This document shows positions 16,447 through 24,124 of a stretch of 64,000 bases of DNA, one piece after another. Each line of letters starts with the position of its first letter. Within the stretch, counting starts at the first letter, position 1. The translations under genes and the position numbers were made by a program. Origin of the DNA: Haloarcula rara (lineage in GTDB: Archaea; Halobacteriota; Halobacteria; Halobacteriales; Haloarculaceae); NCBI RefSeq assembly GCF_029338235.1, contig NZ_CP119785.1, positions 1,860,001 to 1,924,000 on the forward strand. Direction: 5' to 3'. The notes beneath the pieces are model-generated. The model saw only the letters and a program-made list of their open reading frames with translations. It made no database searches and was not told the DNA's origin.

Positions 16447-17876
16447 GCCGCCAGGTCGACGCCGAACGTGTCTGCGAGTGTCGCGATATCCGAACCGACC
16501 AGCACCTCGTATCCGTCTTCCAGTGCCGATTCGACGTGTGGACCCAGACGCACGGACAGCAGCGCGTCGCTGTCCAGGAACGCCTCGACTCGCTGGAACT
16601 CGCGGGGCCGCTCGACGACGTAGCGGTCGCCGTCGATGTAGGGGCCCGCCACGTCGGGGTCGTCGGCGTAAGTGTCGTAGAACCCGCTTGCGTGCTCGCG
16701 CACGTGGACCGGCGGCCCCTCGTGGCGCTCGACGGCCGGGCGTTCGGCGACGCTCAGTTCGACGAGCAGGGCGGCCGCGCCAGCGAGGTCGGCGTCTGCC
16801 CCGTCTGTCGCGTGCGGGTTGTCACTCCCGCCCGCACTATCTGTCGCGTGCGGGTTGTCACTCCCGCCCGCACTATCTGTCGCCAGCGCCGTCGACCGGA
16901 ACACGTCGAATCCCCGCCGGTCGAGTTCCTCGGTCAGCCCCGTCAGGGACTTTCTGAGCTGGGGCCAGAGCTGGTCTTCGACCACGTCGGGCCTGGCAAA
17001 GCGCACCGCGACCGGCGTGGTCCCGCGGCGCTTGACGGCGGCGGTGACGGCCTCGGCGCCGTAGGCCGCCGGCTCGCTCGGCTCGAACAGCGACTCGCGC
17101 GGGTCGGACAGGAGCGCCCGTGCGTAGTGTTGCAGGCGAGCGACGTTGTCCGCCGAACACACTGCCGCGACGTTGCGGTCGGGGTCGGTCGGGTCCACCA
17201 CGACGAGCGGGTCGTCGAACTCGGTGGTCCCGTGGGCTTCGGGGTCGAATCTCACCGGTGGGTGCCAGTCGGCCGCCGCCGCGACGAACTCCCGGAACCC
17301 GCCGTACTCGACCGTGAGTAGCTCCGTCAGGTAGCCCGAGAATCCCCGCGTCCGGAGGTCGCTGCCGTAGACGCCGATACCTTTCAGGAACTGTTTGGTG
17401 ACACGGACCTCGCCCGCGAGTTCGTCGTCCAGCCGGGTCGCCAGATACCGCGTGTGGAACGGCGTCCGGTCGACAGCCGACTGGATGGCCGTCGCGTCGT
17501 CGACGGCGTAACACGGGACCAGGTCGACAGCGTAGCCGTCGACCGCCCCGACGACGTAGGGATGTTCCGCGTACTCCTCGTGACCCTCGGGGAGGACGGC
17601 GTGACCCACCTCCAGTCCGTACGCCTCCAGCTCCGACCGTTCCAGGTCGGGCGGGAAGGCGACGAAGACGTCCACGTCGCGGTCCCCCGCGGTCCACGTC
17701 CCACGCGCTGTGGACCCGACCTGGAGTACCTCCGCGTCGACCGGGAGGTCCGCGACCGCCTCGCGTGCCCGCTCCATCACCGTCGCCGCGGCCCGCTGTA
17801 ACCGCTCGCGCTCCGTCTCGCTCGGGGAGACCCGCTCGCGAACCCGCGAGACGACGGCGTCGAACTCGTCACTCAT
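16425..17876 (-). CDS. cca: CCA tRNA nucleotidyltransferase, archaeal class I
   Basis: The 483-residue enzyme adds CCA to tRNA 3' ends. The nucleotidyltransferase core shows VGSTARGTW (Gly53-Ser55) with catalytic DVD (67-69) and a third carboxylate in AVDLVPCY. The archaeal palm/tail follows (TKQFLKGIGVYGSD, RTRGFSGYLTELL). It is longer than usual for the family because of an in-frame Asp/Ser/Gly-rich insertion made of a 36-bp tandem repeat (16805-16876). The tRNAs in this window lack an encoded CCA, consistent with need for this enzyme. Confidence 0.93.
   Translation of the reverse strand: MSDEFDAVVSRVRERVSPSETERERLQRAAATVMERAREAVADLPVDAEVLQVGSTARGTWTAGDRDVDVFVAFPPDLERSELEAYGLEVGHAVLPEGHEEYAEHPYVVGAVDGYAVDLVPCYAVDDATAIQSAVDRTPFHTRYLATRLDDELAGEVRVTKQFLKGIGVYGSDLRTRGFSGYLTELLTVEYGGFREFVAAAADWHPPVRFDPEAHGTTEFDDPLVVVDPTDPDRNVAAVCSADNVARLQHYARALLSDPRESLFEPSEPAAYGAEAVTAAVKRRGTTPVAVRFARPDVVEDQLWPQLRKSLTGLTEELDRRGFDVFRSTALATDSAGGSDNPHATDSAGGSDNPHATDGADADLAGAAALLVELSVAERPAVERHEGPPVHVREHASGFYDTYADDPDVAGPYIDGDRYVVERPREFQRVEAFLDSDALLSVRLGPHVESALEDGYEVLVGSDIATLADTFGVDLAAYFEPNP
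16805..16876. repeat. 36-bp tandem repeat (two copies) inside cca
   Basis: Two identical 36-bp units starting CTGTCGCGTGCGGG lie head to tail at 16805-16840 and 16841-16876. A third partial start (CTGTCGC) follows at 16877. The unit keeps the reading frame and gives a 12-residue repeat (DSAGGSDNPHAT) in a surface linker. Confidence 0.9.
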
Positions 17877-17935
17877 TGTCCGTGGCTTCTCCGAGAGTGC
17901 GTGAAAGCGTGTCGATGGACGACCGAAGCGAAAGC

Positions 17936-17945
17936 CCTAATTACC
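17936..17945 (+). promoter_or_regulatory. TATA-like promoter of tRNA-Asn
   Basis: CCTAATTAC lies about 30 bases upstream of the mature tRNA 5' end, the usual position for an archaeal tRNA promoter. Confidence 0.45.
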
Positions 17946-17969
17946 AACTCGGATTACTGGCGAGTGCGA

Positions 17970-18042
17970 GCCGCCGTAGCTCAGTTGGTAGAGCACCTGG
18001 TTGTTACCCAGGTTGTCCCAGGTTCGAGCCCTGGCGGTGGCG
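17970..18042 (+). tRNA. tRNA-Asn (anticodon GTT)
   Basis: The 73-base gene folds fully. The acceptor GCCGCCG pairs with CGGTGGC, with one G-T. The D arm is GCTC...GAGC. The anticodon stem CCTGG/CCAGG holds TTGTTAC, so GTT. The T arm is CCAGG-TTCGAGC-CCTGG. No intron and no encoded CCA. Confidence 0.95.
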
Positions 18043-18195
18043 TACTTCTTTCGACGACAACACGTGAGAAGCTCTGGCTCCGAACAACGTCGTCGAAGAA
18101 TACGCGGAGAGCCCGGGCTCGCGACGAGGAGTCACAGACCGCGAAGCGATACGACCCGACAAACTAAAGAGTCGGACCCAAGAATACCGAACTGA

Positions 18196-18301
18196 GGGCC
18201 CTTAGCTTAGTCTGGTTAAAGCGATCGGCTCATATCGCCCGCGGTGACCACCGTCGGCGTGGGACACCGATTGAGCGCTGGTTCAAATCCGGCAGGGCCC
18301 A
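18196..18301 (+). tRNA. tRNA with CAT anticodon, intron-containing (elongator Met or Ile2)
   Basis: The acceptor GGGCCCT pairs with AGGGCCC, discriminator A18301. The D arm is GCTT...AAGC, and the anticodon stem ATCGG/CCGAT holds loop CTCATA-A. A 31-base intron follows position 37. The T arm is GCTGG-TTCAAAT-CCGGC. Haloarchaeal elongator tRNA-Met is known to carry an intron. But the acceptor with C4-G69, and U12-A23, also fit tRNA-Ile2, whose C34 is modified to read AUA. I cannot separate the two from sequence alone. TATA-like AAACTAAAG lies at 18160-18170. Its 3' end is the left boundary of an island. Confidence 0.85.
18235..18265 (+). other. tRNA(CAT) intron at position 37/38
   Basis: These 31 bases interrupt the anticodon loop after A37. 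They are GC-rich with a self-complementary core (CGCC...GGCG), as expected for an archaeal bulge-helix-bulge intron cut by the tRNA splicing endonuclease. The exact bulge geometry was not verified. Confidence 0.75.
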
Positions 18302-18302
18302 T
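18289..18302 (+). repeat. putative attL: tRNA 3' end, 14-bp direct repeat
   Basis: CCGGCAGGGCCCAT spans the T-arm/acceptor end of the tRNA plus one base. It recurs exactly in the same orientation at 21785-21798. Insertion at a tRNA 3' end with duplication of the core is the usual archaeal integration pattern. Confidence 0.6.
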
Positions 18303-18615
18303 GGGTGCTCATGCAAAATCTGCAGGGTTCTTAGCTAACTATTTCCCGGATCTCAGCGGTTCTATACCCTGTTTTACTATCTACTGGCACTGATATTGTC
18401 TACAGAGTCTGGGCTCTCGCGTGTCGACAGACTCTTTTTTCGAGTCCTATCGTCGTTTGTTGAGCCCATAGCCGCTCAGCGTACATAGACTCTAAATCTA
18501 GTCGGACATAGTGTGATTTGGCTCGAGGGTCACGAACGAGACTTCGAGTATGTTCTGAGCAGCGTCAAGACAACACTTTATAAGATATCACTGTCCCACA
18601 TACAGTACACGCTAG
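18303..18615. other. AT-richer gap at the left end of the island, no gene seen
   Basis: About 310 bases between the tRNA and the helicase gene have no convincing reading frame. The base composition is visibly more AT-rich than the flanks. It contains the palindrome GACTC-TTTTTTC-GAGTC (18430-18446), whose T6 loop could also act as a terminator for the tRNA transcript, and the helicase TATA box near its end. Confidence 0.5.
18576..18585 (+). promoter_or_regulatory. TATA box of the island helicase gene
   Basis: CTTTATAAG is a near-ideal archaeal TATA element about 36 bases before ATG 18616. It predicts a leader of only about 10 bases. Confidence 0.55.
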
Positions 18616-20835
18616 ATGTCACTGCTGTTCGAACACGCCGTGAGTCAGTTTTCACCGGACAGCGCGTCGCTCGTGGCAACGGACGCGAGCGACCTCGACC
18701 CGACAGATAACACGACTCCTGTCCGACCTATCGCGGCGTTTGCTGCGCATCACGACTCGCTTTCCCATCCGGACCGGGACTGGATTTGCATCCCGCTGCA
18801 CGAACCCGACAGCGCAGTCCCGACCGACGAGTACGTCGCCTACACCAATCACGAGGTTCGTGGGGAGATTTTCCTGGTCGAACGGGACGGCGACTACGAA
18901 CCGGTGCCTGCGGCGGAGTTCGGCCAGACGGAACTGGCGACACGGATTCGGTTCTGGCACTCCGATTATCTCCCGAACACGTATCCGCCGGGGTACGACT
19001 CCCCGCTCGACGACAAGGAAGCGCCACGGAATCCGACTAACCCCGGGCTGCTGCTGGACGAGTTCGAGGCCTACGTGCGGGCGGAACGAGACGCGACGCG
19101 GGATGGAAACCGGGAACTCGCACGGAACGCGTCGGCGCGAGCCCTGTGTGCCCGGGATGAGACAGCGATTCCCTCGCTCTCGTGTCGCGGCCAGGACGAT
19201 GGTATGTACAAATTCCGCGTCGACCTCGACCAGTCACGTCAGGACAAGCGAGACGGACAGTGGGCGTACTTCGTCGAAAACGAGTTCGGCATCTACCAGG
19301 GCAACGAGGTGCTCTTGCACGGACACGAGGGCGCGACGAGTGACGCGTTTCCCATCCCTGCAACTGTCGATCGAATCCGCGGACTCACGCTGTGGCTTAC
19401 CGTCGACTGGAGCAGCGTCGCCGAGTCCGCGGCTGTTGGAAGCACGCTGAAAAACGGCGGTGAGTTCGGGCTGTCGGCGCTGCTGAACCCGGTCCCGTTC
19501 GATCGGGAACTAGACGCCATCGCTGAACTCCGAACTGACTCGGCCAGGGAAATCCTCGCTGGCGAGCGCCCGGTGACGTTCTCGAACGAGGCGGCCGCCC
19601 AGAGCGACCCCTTCGACACCGAACTGAACCAGGAACAGCAGCTCGCTGTCGACTACGCACTGCTTGCCGACGATCTGTTCTGTATCCACGGGCCGCCCGG
19701 AACCGGAAAGACTCGGACCCTCGTCGAGATCGTTCGCCGTGCCGTCGACGCCGGCGAAGACGTCCTCGTCTGTGCCGACTCGAACCAGGCGCTCGACAAT
19801 CTCCTGCTCGGGGGCTCCACGTCGAACGACCTCGACGCGCAGTCACTGCACGCCCACGGGCAACACGGCGACGGCGAGTTCGTCCTCGACCGCGTCAACG
19901 CGAATCGGTCCCGCTCGTCGCTCGTCCGCCGGGGGTACGCCGACGTCGAGGACCGAGCCGACGTCGTGGCCGCGACGAACAGCAGCGCAGCCACTATCCC
20001 GCGCGACTTCGACCTACTCGTCCTTGATGAGGCCACGCAGTCGACGTGTACGGCGTCGTGCATCCCGCTGGTTCGTGCCGACCGCGTCGTGCTGGCCGGC
20101 GACCACCGGCAGCTCCCGCCGTTCAGCGCGACGGAGGACCCGCCGGAATCGAGCTATGGGCTGTCGCTGTTCGAGCACCTCTACGCCACTGGTGGCGTCT
20201 ACGAGGGTGTCGGCCTGCAACTCAAAACGCAGTACCGGATGCACCGCGACATCGCGTACTTCTCCAACCGCGAGTTCTACGACCGAACGCTCCGCAACGG
20301 GAGAACCATCGACCCGCTTCCCGACCGACCGGCCATCGAGGGGTACAACGTCGGCGGGTCGGTCGACATCGACGATCACTCCCGGGCTAACGAGACGGAG
20401 GCACGGCTCGTCGTCCACCTCGTTCAGGAGCTTCTCGATGAGGTTCCAGCCAGCGAAATCGGTGTCATCACACCCTACTCCGCTCACGTCCGCCTTGTCT
20501 CAGACCTGCTCGACGACCACGTCGCGGCGGCCGACGACATCACCGTCGACACCATCGACTCTTTCCAGGGTGGCGAGAAGTCCGCGATACTACTCTCCTT
20601 GGTCCGCAGCAACAGCGACGGCGAGATCGGCTTTCTCGGGCGAGATGTCGACGGCCCACGGCGACTCAACGTCGCACTCACGCGCGCCCAGCGTTACTGT
20701 GCTGTCGTCGGCGATTTCCACACGCTCCGCTATGACGTATCGGGTAAGTGTACCGAGCTGTACCAGGACTTCCACGACTACTTCGATACGACTGGCCGAC
20801 TGAACCACGTTGACCCCGCGTTCATTCCTGTGTAA
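18616..20835 (+). CDS. UPF1/DNA2-like superfamily 1 helicase with uncharacterised N-terminal half
   Basis: The 739-residue protein has a full SF1B helicase core in its second half. The motifs are Walker A HGPPGTGKT (about 356-365), Walker B LVLDEATQ (about 468), motif III VLAGDHRQLPP, motif IV QYRMH, motif V DTIDSFQGGE and motif VI NVALTRAQ. The first 330 residues contain no known domain I can name and no PD-(D/E)XK nuclease signature. UPF1/DNA2/NAM7-type helicases unwind nucleic acid 5' to 3'. It is the main gene of a tRNA-bounded island, so a defence or element-maintenance role is an inference. Confidence 0.85.
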   Translation: MSLLFEHAVSQFSPDSASLVATDASDLDPTDNTTPVRPIAAFAAHHDSLSHPDRDWICIPLHEPDSAVPTDEYVAYTNHEVRGEIFLVERDGDYEPVPAAEFGQTELATRIRFWHSDYLPNTYPPGYDSPLDDKEAPRNPTNPGLLLDEFEAYVRAERDATRDGNRELARNASARALCARDETAIPSLSCRGQDDGMYKFRVDLDQSRQDKRDGQWAYFVENEFGIYQGNEVLLHGHEGATSDAFPIPATVDRIRGLTLWLTVDWSSVAESAAVGSTLKNGGEFGLSALLNPVPFDRELDAIAELRTDSAREILAGERPVTFSNEAAAQSDPFDTELNQEQQLAVDYALLADDLFCIHGPPGTGKTRTLVEIVRRAVDAGEDVLVCADSNQALDNLLLGGSTSNDLDAQSLHAHGQHGDGEFVLDRVNANRSRSSLVRRGYADVEDRADVVAATNSSAATIPRDFDLLVLDEATQSTCTASCIPLVRADRVVLAGDHRQLPPFSATEDPPESSYGLSLFEHLYATGGVYEGVGLQLKTQYRMHRDIAYFSNREFYDRTLRNGRTIDPLPDRPAIEGYNVGGSVDIDDHSRANETEARLVVHLVQELLDEVPASEIGVITPYSAHVRLVSDLLDDHVAAADDITVDTIDSFQGGEKSAILLSLVRSNSDGEIGFLGRDVDGPRRLNVALTRAQRYCAVVGDFHTLRYDVSGKCTELYQDFHDYFDTTGRLNHVDPAFIPV

Positions 20836-21010
20836 AAACGAAAGTTGTCCGCATTCGGTGTCGTAGAAACTCGTGATCGTCGCCGTTCCGTCCCCCGGTA
20901 TCTGATGCTGCGGTCGTCGTACGACCGGTCGAGCATCGCCAGTGCCGCCTGGAACGACTCCCTTCGGCAGTTGAGAAACGGTTAACGAGGAGCGTGGAAA
21001 AGTCGAGTGT
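20836..21010 (+). other. gap between helicase and Doc gene with a start-less reading frame
   Basis: A frame open from the helicase stop to TAA at 20983-20985 could encode 46 residues from a TTG near 20846, ending SLRQLRNG. It has no good start and no recognised family. GTTAAC at 20981-20986 lies about 27 bases before GTG 21011 and can serve as the promoter of the Doc gene. Confidence 0.3.
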
Positions 21011-21409
21011 GTGACCAGCTACATCGCGTATCCCTCTGTCGAACTCATCATCGGTCTTCACGAGCAGATCGTGGCAGAAGGTGACGCCACAGAACCGGGA
21101 GTTCGGTCGGAGGACGCGGTTGGAACCGCACTGCAGTACGTTTCGGAGGGGTTCTTCGGAGAGGTTCCTGAGACGATCCACGAGAAAGCGGTCCATCTGA
21201 TGCGGCTGCTCGTTGCGGAGCATCCCTTTGTCGACGGGAACAAACGAACAGCACTCCGAACGGTAGTCGTCTTCTACATGCTGAACGGCTACACGTTCGA
21301 CTATGGTGACGAAATTCGAGCCCTCTTACATCGGTTCGCAACCGACGAAGCCGCGGTCGACATAGACACTGCAGTCATCTACTTCCGCGCCTGTGCCGGT
21401 CACAACTGA
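21011..21409 (+). CDS. Doc-type Fic toxin (death-on-curing family)
   Basis: The 132-residue protein carries HPFVDGNKRTALRT, the Doc version of the Fic motif. His is the catalytic base, and the Lys replaces the Gly of AMPylating Fic proteins. Upstream is the conserved Glu-rich helix (EKAVHLMRLLVAE). Doc proteins phosphorylate elongation factor Tu and arrest translation; a Phd-type antitoxin normally precedes them. Here the preceding frame is not Phd-like and a small acidic gene follows instead. GTG start supported by the TATA-like GTTAAC 27 bases upstream. Confidence 0.87.
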   Translation: MTSYIAYPSVELIIGLHEQIVAEGDATEPGVRSEDAVGTALQYVSEGFFGEVPETIHEKAVHLMRLLVAEHPFVDGNKRTALRTVVVFYMLNGYTFDYGDEIRALLHRFATDEAAVDIDTAVIYFRACAGHN

Positions 21410-21438
21410 TAAACGGACACACCGAGTACAATTGAACA

Positions 21439-21609
21439 ATGGCGTCCAGCACCGATTCCTCGACGGCGGTCGACGACGAGGTTCGCCAGTTGTACGAGCG
21501 GTATCAGGCTGCCGAGAGTGACGAGGAACGCCGCGAAATCGCCCTCGAAATGGGGAAACTAGACGGACGCCGCCACGCTGAGATTTACGCCGCACTCGAA
21601 GACGAGTGA
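21439..21609 (+). CDS. small acidic helical protein downstream of doc, candidate antitoxin
   Basis: The 56-codon gene starts at ATG 21439, 29 bases after the Doc stop. The product begins MASSTDSSTAVDDEVRQLYE and is strongly helical, with ESDEERREIALEMGKLDGRR in its middle. It is acidic and has no cysteine or obvious DNA-binding motif. Position and size suggest a partner or antitoxin for Doc, but with the order reversed from phd-doc. Codon use resembles the neighbours. No known family recognised. Confidence 0.6.
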   Translation: MASSTDSSTAVDDEVRQLYERYQAAESDEERREIALEMGKLDGRRHAEIYAALEDE

Positions 21610-21677
21610 GACGGATTGGTGTTGATGGCTGTGGTGAATCGCCATACGTAGCTTGATTCTGTAGTGCCGGCGACTGC

Positions 21678-21701
21678 TTGCTGTAGTGAACTACACAGCA
21701 A
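21678..21701. repeat. imperfect inverted repeat near the right end of the island
   Basis: TTGCTGTAGT and its near-complement ACTACACAGCAA flank two bases, giving a stem of about ten pairs with a two-base bulge. It lies in the 282-base gene-free stretch 21610-21891. Possible regulator or recombination site; nothing else is seen there except the 14-bp repeat and a TATA-like TAATAT about 33 bases before ATG 21892. Confidence 0.35.
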
Positions 21702-21784
21702 TACGAGCGTTGCTAATCGCGGGCTTTGGACCGTCTAATAGTCCTGTAAAGCTAGCTGACGGTCTAGCACGTTCTGGAGTATCC

Positions 21785-21798
21785 CCGGCAGGGCCCAT
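21785..21798 (+). repeat. putative attR: exact copy of the tRNA 3'-end 14-mer
   Basis: CCGGCAGGGCCCAT duplicates the 18289-18302 sequence in the same orientation. With that copy it brackets about 3.5 kb containing the helicase and Doc module. There is no integrase between them. Confidence 0.6.
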
Positions 21799-21891
21799 CT
21801 GACTTCACACTCTTTGGCCGCCAGCACCGGTTGCCCTCTCGCCTAAATGTTGGGTAAGTAATATGTGTCAGTGAGGCGATAGTACGACTCG

Positions 21892-22446
21892 ATGGAGAGA
21901 CGGACACTGCTGTGGCTACTCGGCGCTGGCGGCCTCGCCGGGCTCGCGGGTTGCTCGACGGAGGGCGGTAGCAGTGGGCTGTCGTCCCCATCGCGGACGG
22001 CGCCAGAGACCATGACCCAGAATGAGACAGACACGAACACGCCGGAATCGGGCGACGACGGCCTCGTCACAGTCACTGCCGAGGGGAGCGTCGAGTCGAC
22101 CGTCGACCGGATTACAGCCGATATCGAGGCGAGTGACCTGACGCTGTTGACGACTATCGACCACGCTGGCAACGCGGCGTCGGTCGACGCCGAACTGCCC
22201 CCGACGACGCTGTTGCTCGTCGGCAACCCGGCCGTGGGGGTACCGCTGATGCAGGCGTCGAGGACGGTCGCTATCGACCTCCCACAGAAGCTGCTCGTGT
22301 GGGGCGACGACGGGCAGACCATGGTGGCCTACAACGACCCCCAGTATCTCGCCCAGCGCCATGGTATCGACGGCCAGAGCGATAGACTGGCACAGATTCG
22401 GTCGGTCCTCGACGGACTCGCGACGGGCGAGAGCCAGGGCGGCTAA
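21892..22446 (+). CDS. DUF302 domain lipoprotein
   Basis: The 184-residue protein has an N-terminal signal with lipobox Cys21 (GLAGLAGC) and a Ser/Thr linker. A DUF302 domain (PF03625) occupies residues about 58-165: an early IDHAGNAASVD segment, then TTLLLVGNPAVGVPLMQ and LPQKLLVWGDDGQ. DUF302 folds as a small alpha/beta unit, often in extracytoplasmic proteins of unknown role. The gene lies just outside the island's right boundary. Confidence 0.85.
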   Translation: MERRTLLWLLGAGGLAGLAGCSTEGGSSGLSSPSRTAPETMTQNETDTNTPESGDDGLVTVTAEGSVESTVDRITADIEASDLTLLTTIDHAGNAASVDAELPPTTLLLVGNPAVGVPLMQASRTVAIDLPQKLLVWGDDGQTMVAYNDPQYLAQRHGIDGQSDRLAQIRSVLDGLATGESQGG

Positions 22447-22844
22447 CTGTATGGAACGCTGTCGGTTCGCGTGGTGTCGTGGGACTCGCTCCAATAATCC
22501 GTCGCAGGCGTCGGTTCGGTCGAGGGACGCGATACTCCGTTCGGGGAATGTACTGACAGGCTTCGTCGCGGCCGCTTTCGCACACTTGTTCAAGCGTCGC
22601 GCACGCTCGGTCGTTCCCGCCAGCGCATTCTTTCCGGAGTACTGCCATCTGTTTGTGTTTCATGGTACCGTGTACCATCACCAACGCCGGAGTTCATCTT
22701 ATACGCTTGTTCGGTATGTATCGGCCACACATTTGCGACGACGGGCTACCTGCGCTCCAGTACGACGTTACCTGCGCCATTCCGTCGATTCTCGGCCCCG
22801 ACCCATCCTCAACGTTCATTACGGGCCTTCCCGATGGTGGGTGC
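22447..22844. other. gene-poor gap with a short minus-strand cysteine-rich frame
   Basis: About 400 bases lack a clear gene. On the minus strand, ATG 22663 opens a frame beginning MKHKQMAVLRKE and containing ECAGGNDRACATLEQVCESG, with four regularly spaced cysteines. After about 45 codons it loses protein-like character and runs antisense into the DUF302 gene. It may be a remnant. A CTTATAC element at 22698-22704 lies on the plus strand. Confidence 0.35.
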
Positions 22845-24082
22845 ATGTCGAGCGCCGCGCTCTCGGAACCGCAAGTGCTCGCCCACGCGAAGCGGCGGCT
22901 CTTTCCCGAGGACGACCAGTCGGGAACCTACGCCGTCGTCGATACGCAGTTCGCCGGCGGGGAGTGGCTGGCCGGGCAGGCCATCGAAGCGTCGGTCAGG
23001 GAGACGCTCGCCCCGTTCAACCACGTCCGTGTGGGGAGTGGCTATCCGGACCTCGTCGGCGTCCGGACGCTGGAGCCGGAGCTGCTCGCCGTCGACCGGC
23101 TGGGCGAGGCGCGCCGCTGGTCGCCGTCGAGGCCAAGGGCGTCACCGACCGTGGGGTCGACACTGAGCGGGGTATCGTCCAGGCGTACGACCGGCTGAAC
23201 GAGGCCAACGCCGCCTACGTCGCCGTGCCGGCCGACGCGGTCTCGCAGACGGACCGCACGCTCGCCCGGCAACTCAACGTCGGCGTGCTGGGCGTCGACG
23301 CCTCGGGACGCGTCGAGCCGGTCGAGCGGCCCCGCGTCGTGGGGAACCGGGCGACCGACGAGGCGACCGCGATTCGGTTCCAGGCGAGTGCACAGGGAGT
23401 GGCCGACAAATCGTTCGGCCTGAACCATCCCAAGAACTACCTTGGCTATCCGCTGGCCCACTACGCCGACGGGCCGACCGAGCGGCTGCTGGCGGACCAC
23501 AAAGTCGTCCGTGCCTTCGACGACGCCCGCCGCGGGGCGGCGTTTCTCGACCTCGTCGCGGAGCGGCCCGACGGTGTCGAACTGACGCCGCTTGGCCGGG
23601 AGGTCGTCCGGTTCGCGATAGCCCGCTACGGGGACGTCGAGGGCGCGCTGTGCGAGTTCGAGGAGTGGTATCGCTCTGCACAGTGTTTCTACGACCTCGC
23701 GCCGGCGTGGGCCGACCTCGCCAGACGGGTCGTGTTCGCCTATCCGGCGACGCAACTGCTGGTCGAGGAGCTCCAGACCCTGCACGCCGACGGGTTCGAC
23801 CGGCCGACGCTGGTCGAACTCGTCCGGTATCTCCACGAGGTGCATCCGACCTTCACCGTCGAACTATTCTTGCGCGGTGACGACGACGTCCGGGCCCGGA
23901 CGCTCACGGCCGAGGGCGACCTCCGCCCGGCGCCGCTGCGGGAGGGCCGGAGCTACCACGCCCCGACCGTCTTCCAGTTGAAGGCGATGCTGTATCACAC
24001 CGGCATCCTGACCGAGCGCGGGGCCGAGCCGAGCAACCTCGACCCGACCGCGGACGTGTGGGCGCTCCGTCAGCGGGTGTAA
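22845..24082 (+). pseudogene. PD-(D/E)XK nuclease-like protein, frameshifted near 23110
   Basis: From ATG 22845 the first 85-90 codons read MSSAALSEPQVLAHAKRRLF... to a GSGYPDLVGVRT segment. Near 23107-23112 the frame is lost and continues in the next frame with PLVAVEAKGVTDRG and about 320 more residues. Together GYPDLV...VAVEAKG looks like the PD-(D/E)XK nuclease core. One added base restores a 412-residue protein. The C-terminal part is helical with no family I recognise. An upstream in-frame ATG at 22716 is less likely. Sequencing error or a real break are both possible. Confidence 0.6.
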
Positions 24083-24124
24083 GCCGTCCCGGGCGCACGA
24101 GTCGTCGGCCGTATCGAGACTGCG

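Noticed and set aside
22271..22684. 137-residue minus-strand protein across the DUF302 gene
   Set aside because: Only the first 45 codons look protein-like. The rest is antisense to the lipoprotein gene.
23104..23112. Programmed frameshift in the nuclease-like gene
   Set aside because: No slippery heptamer or downstream structure is evident, and similar single-base breaks occur in unrelated genes nearby.
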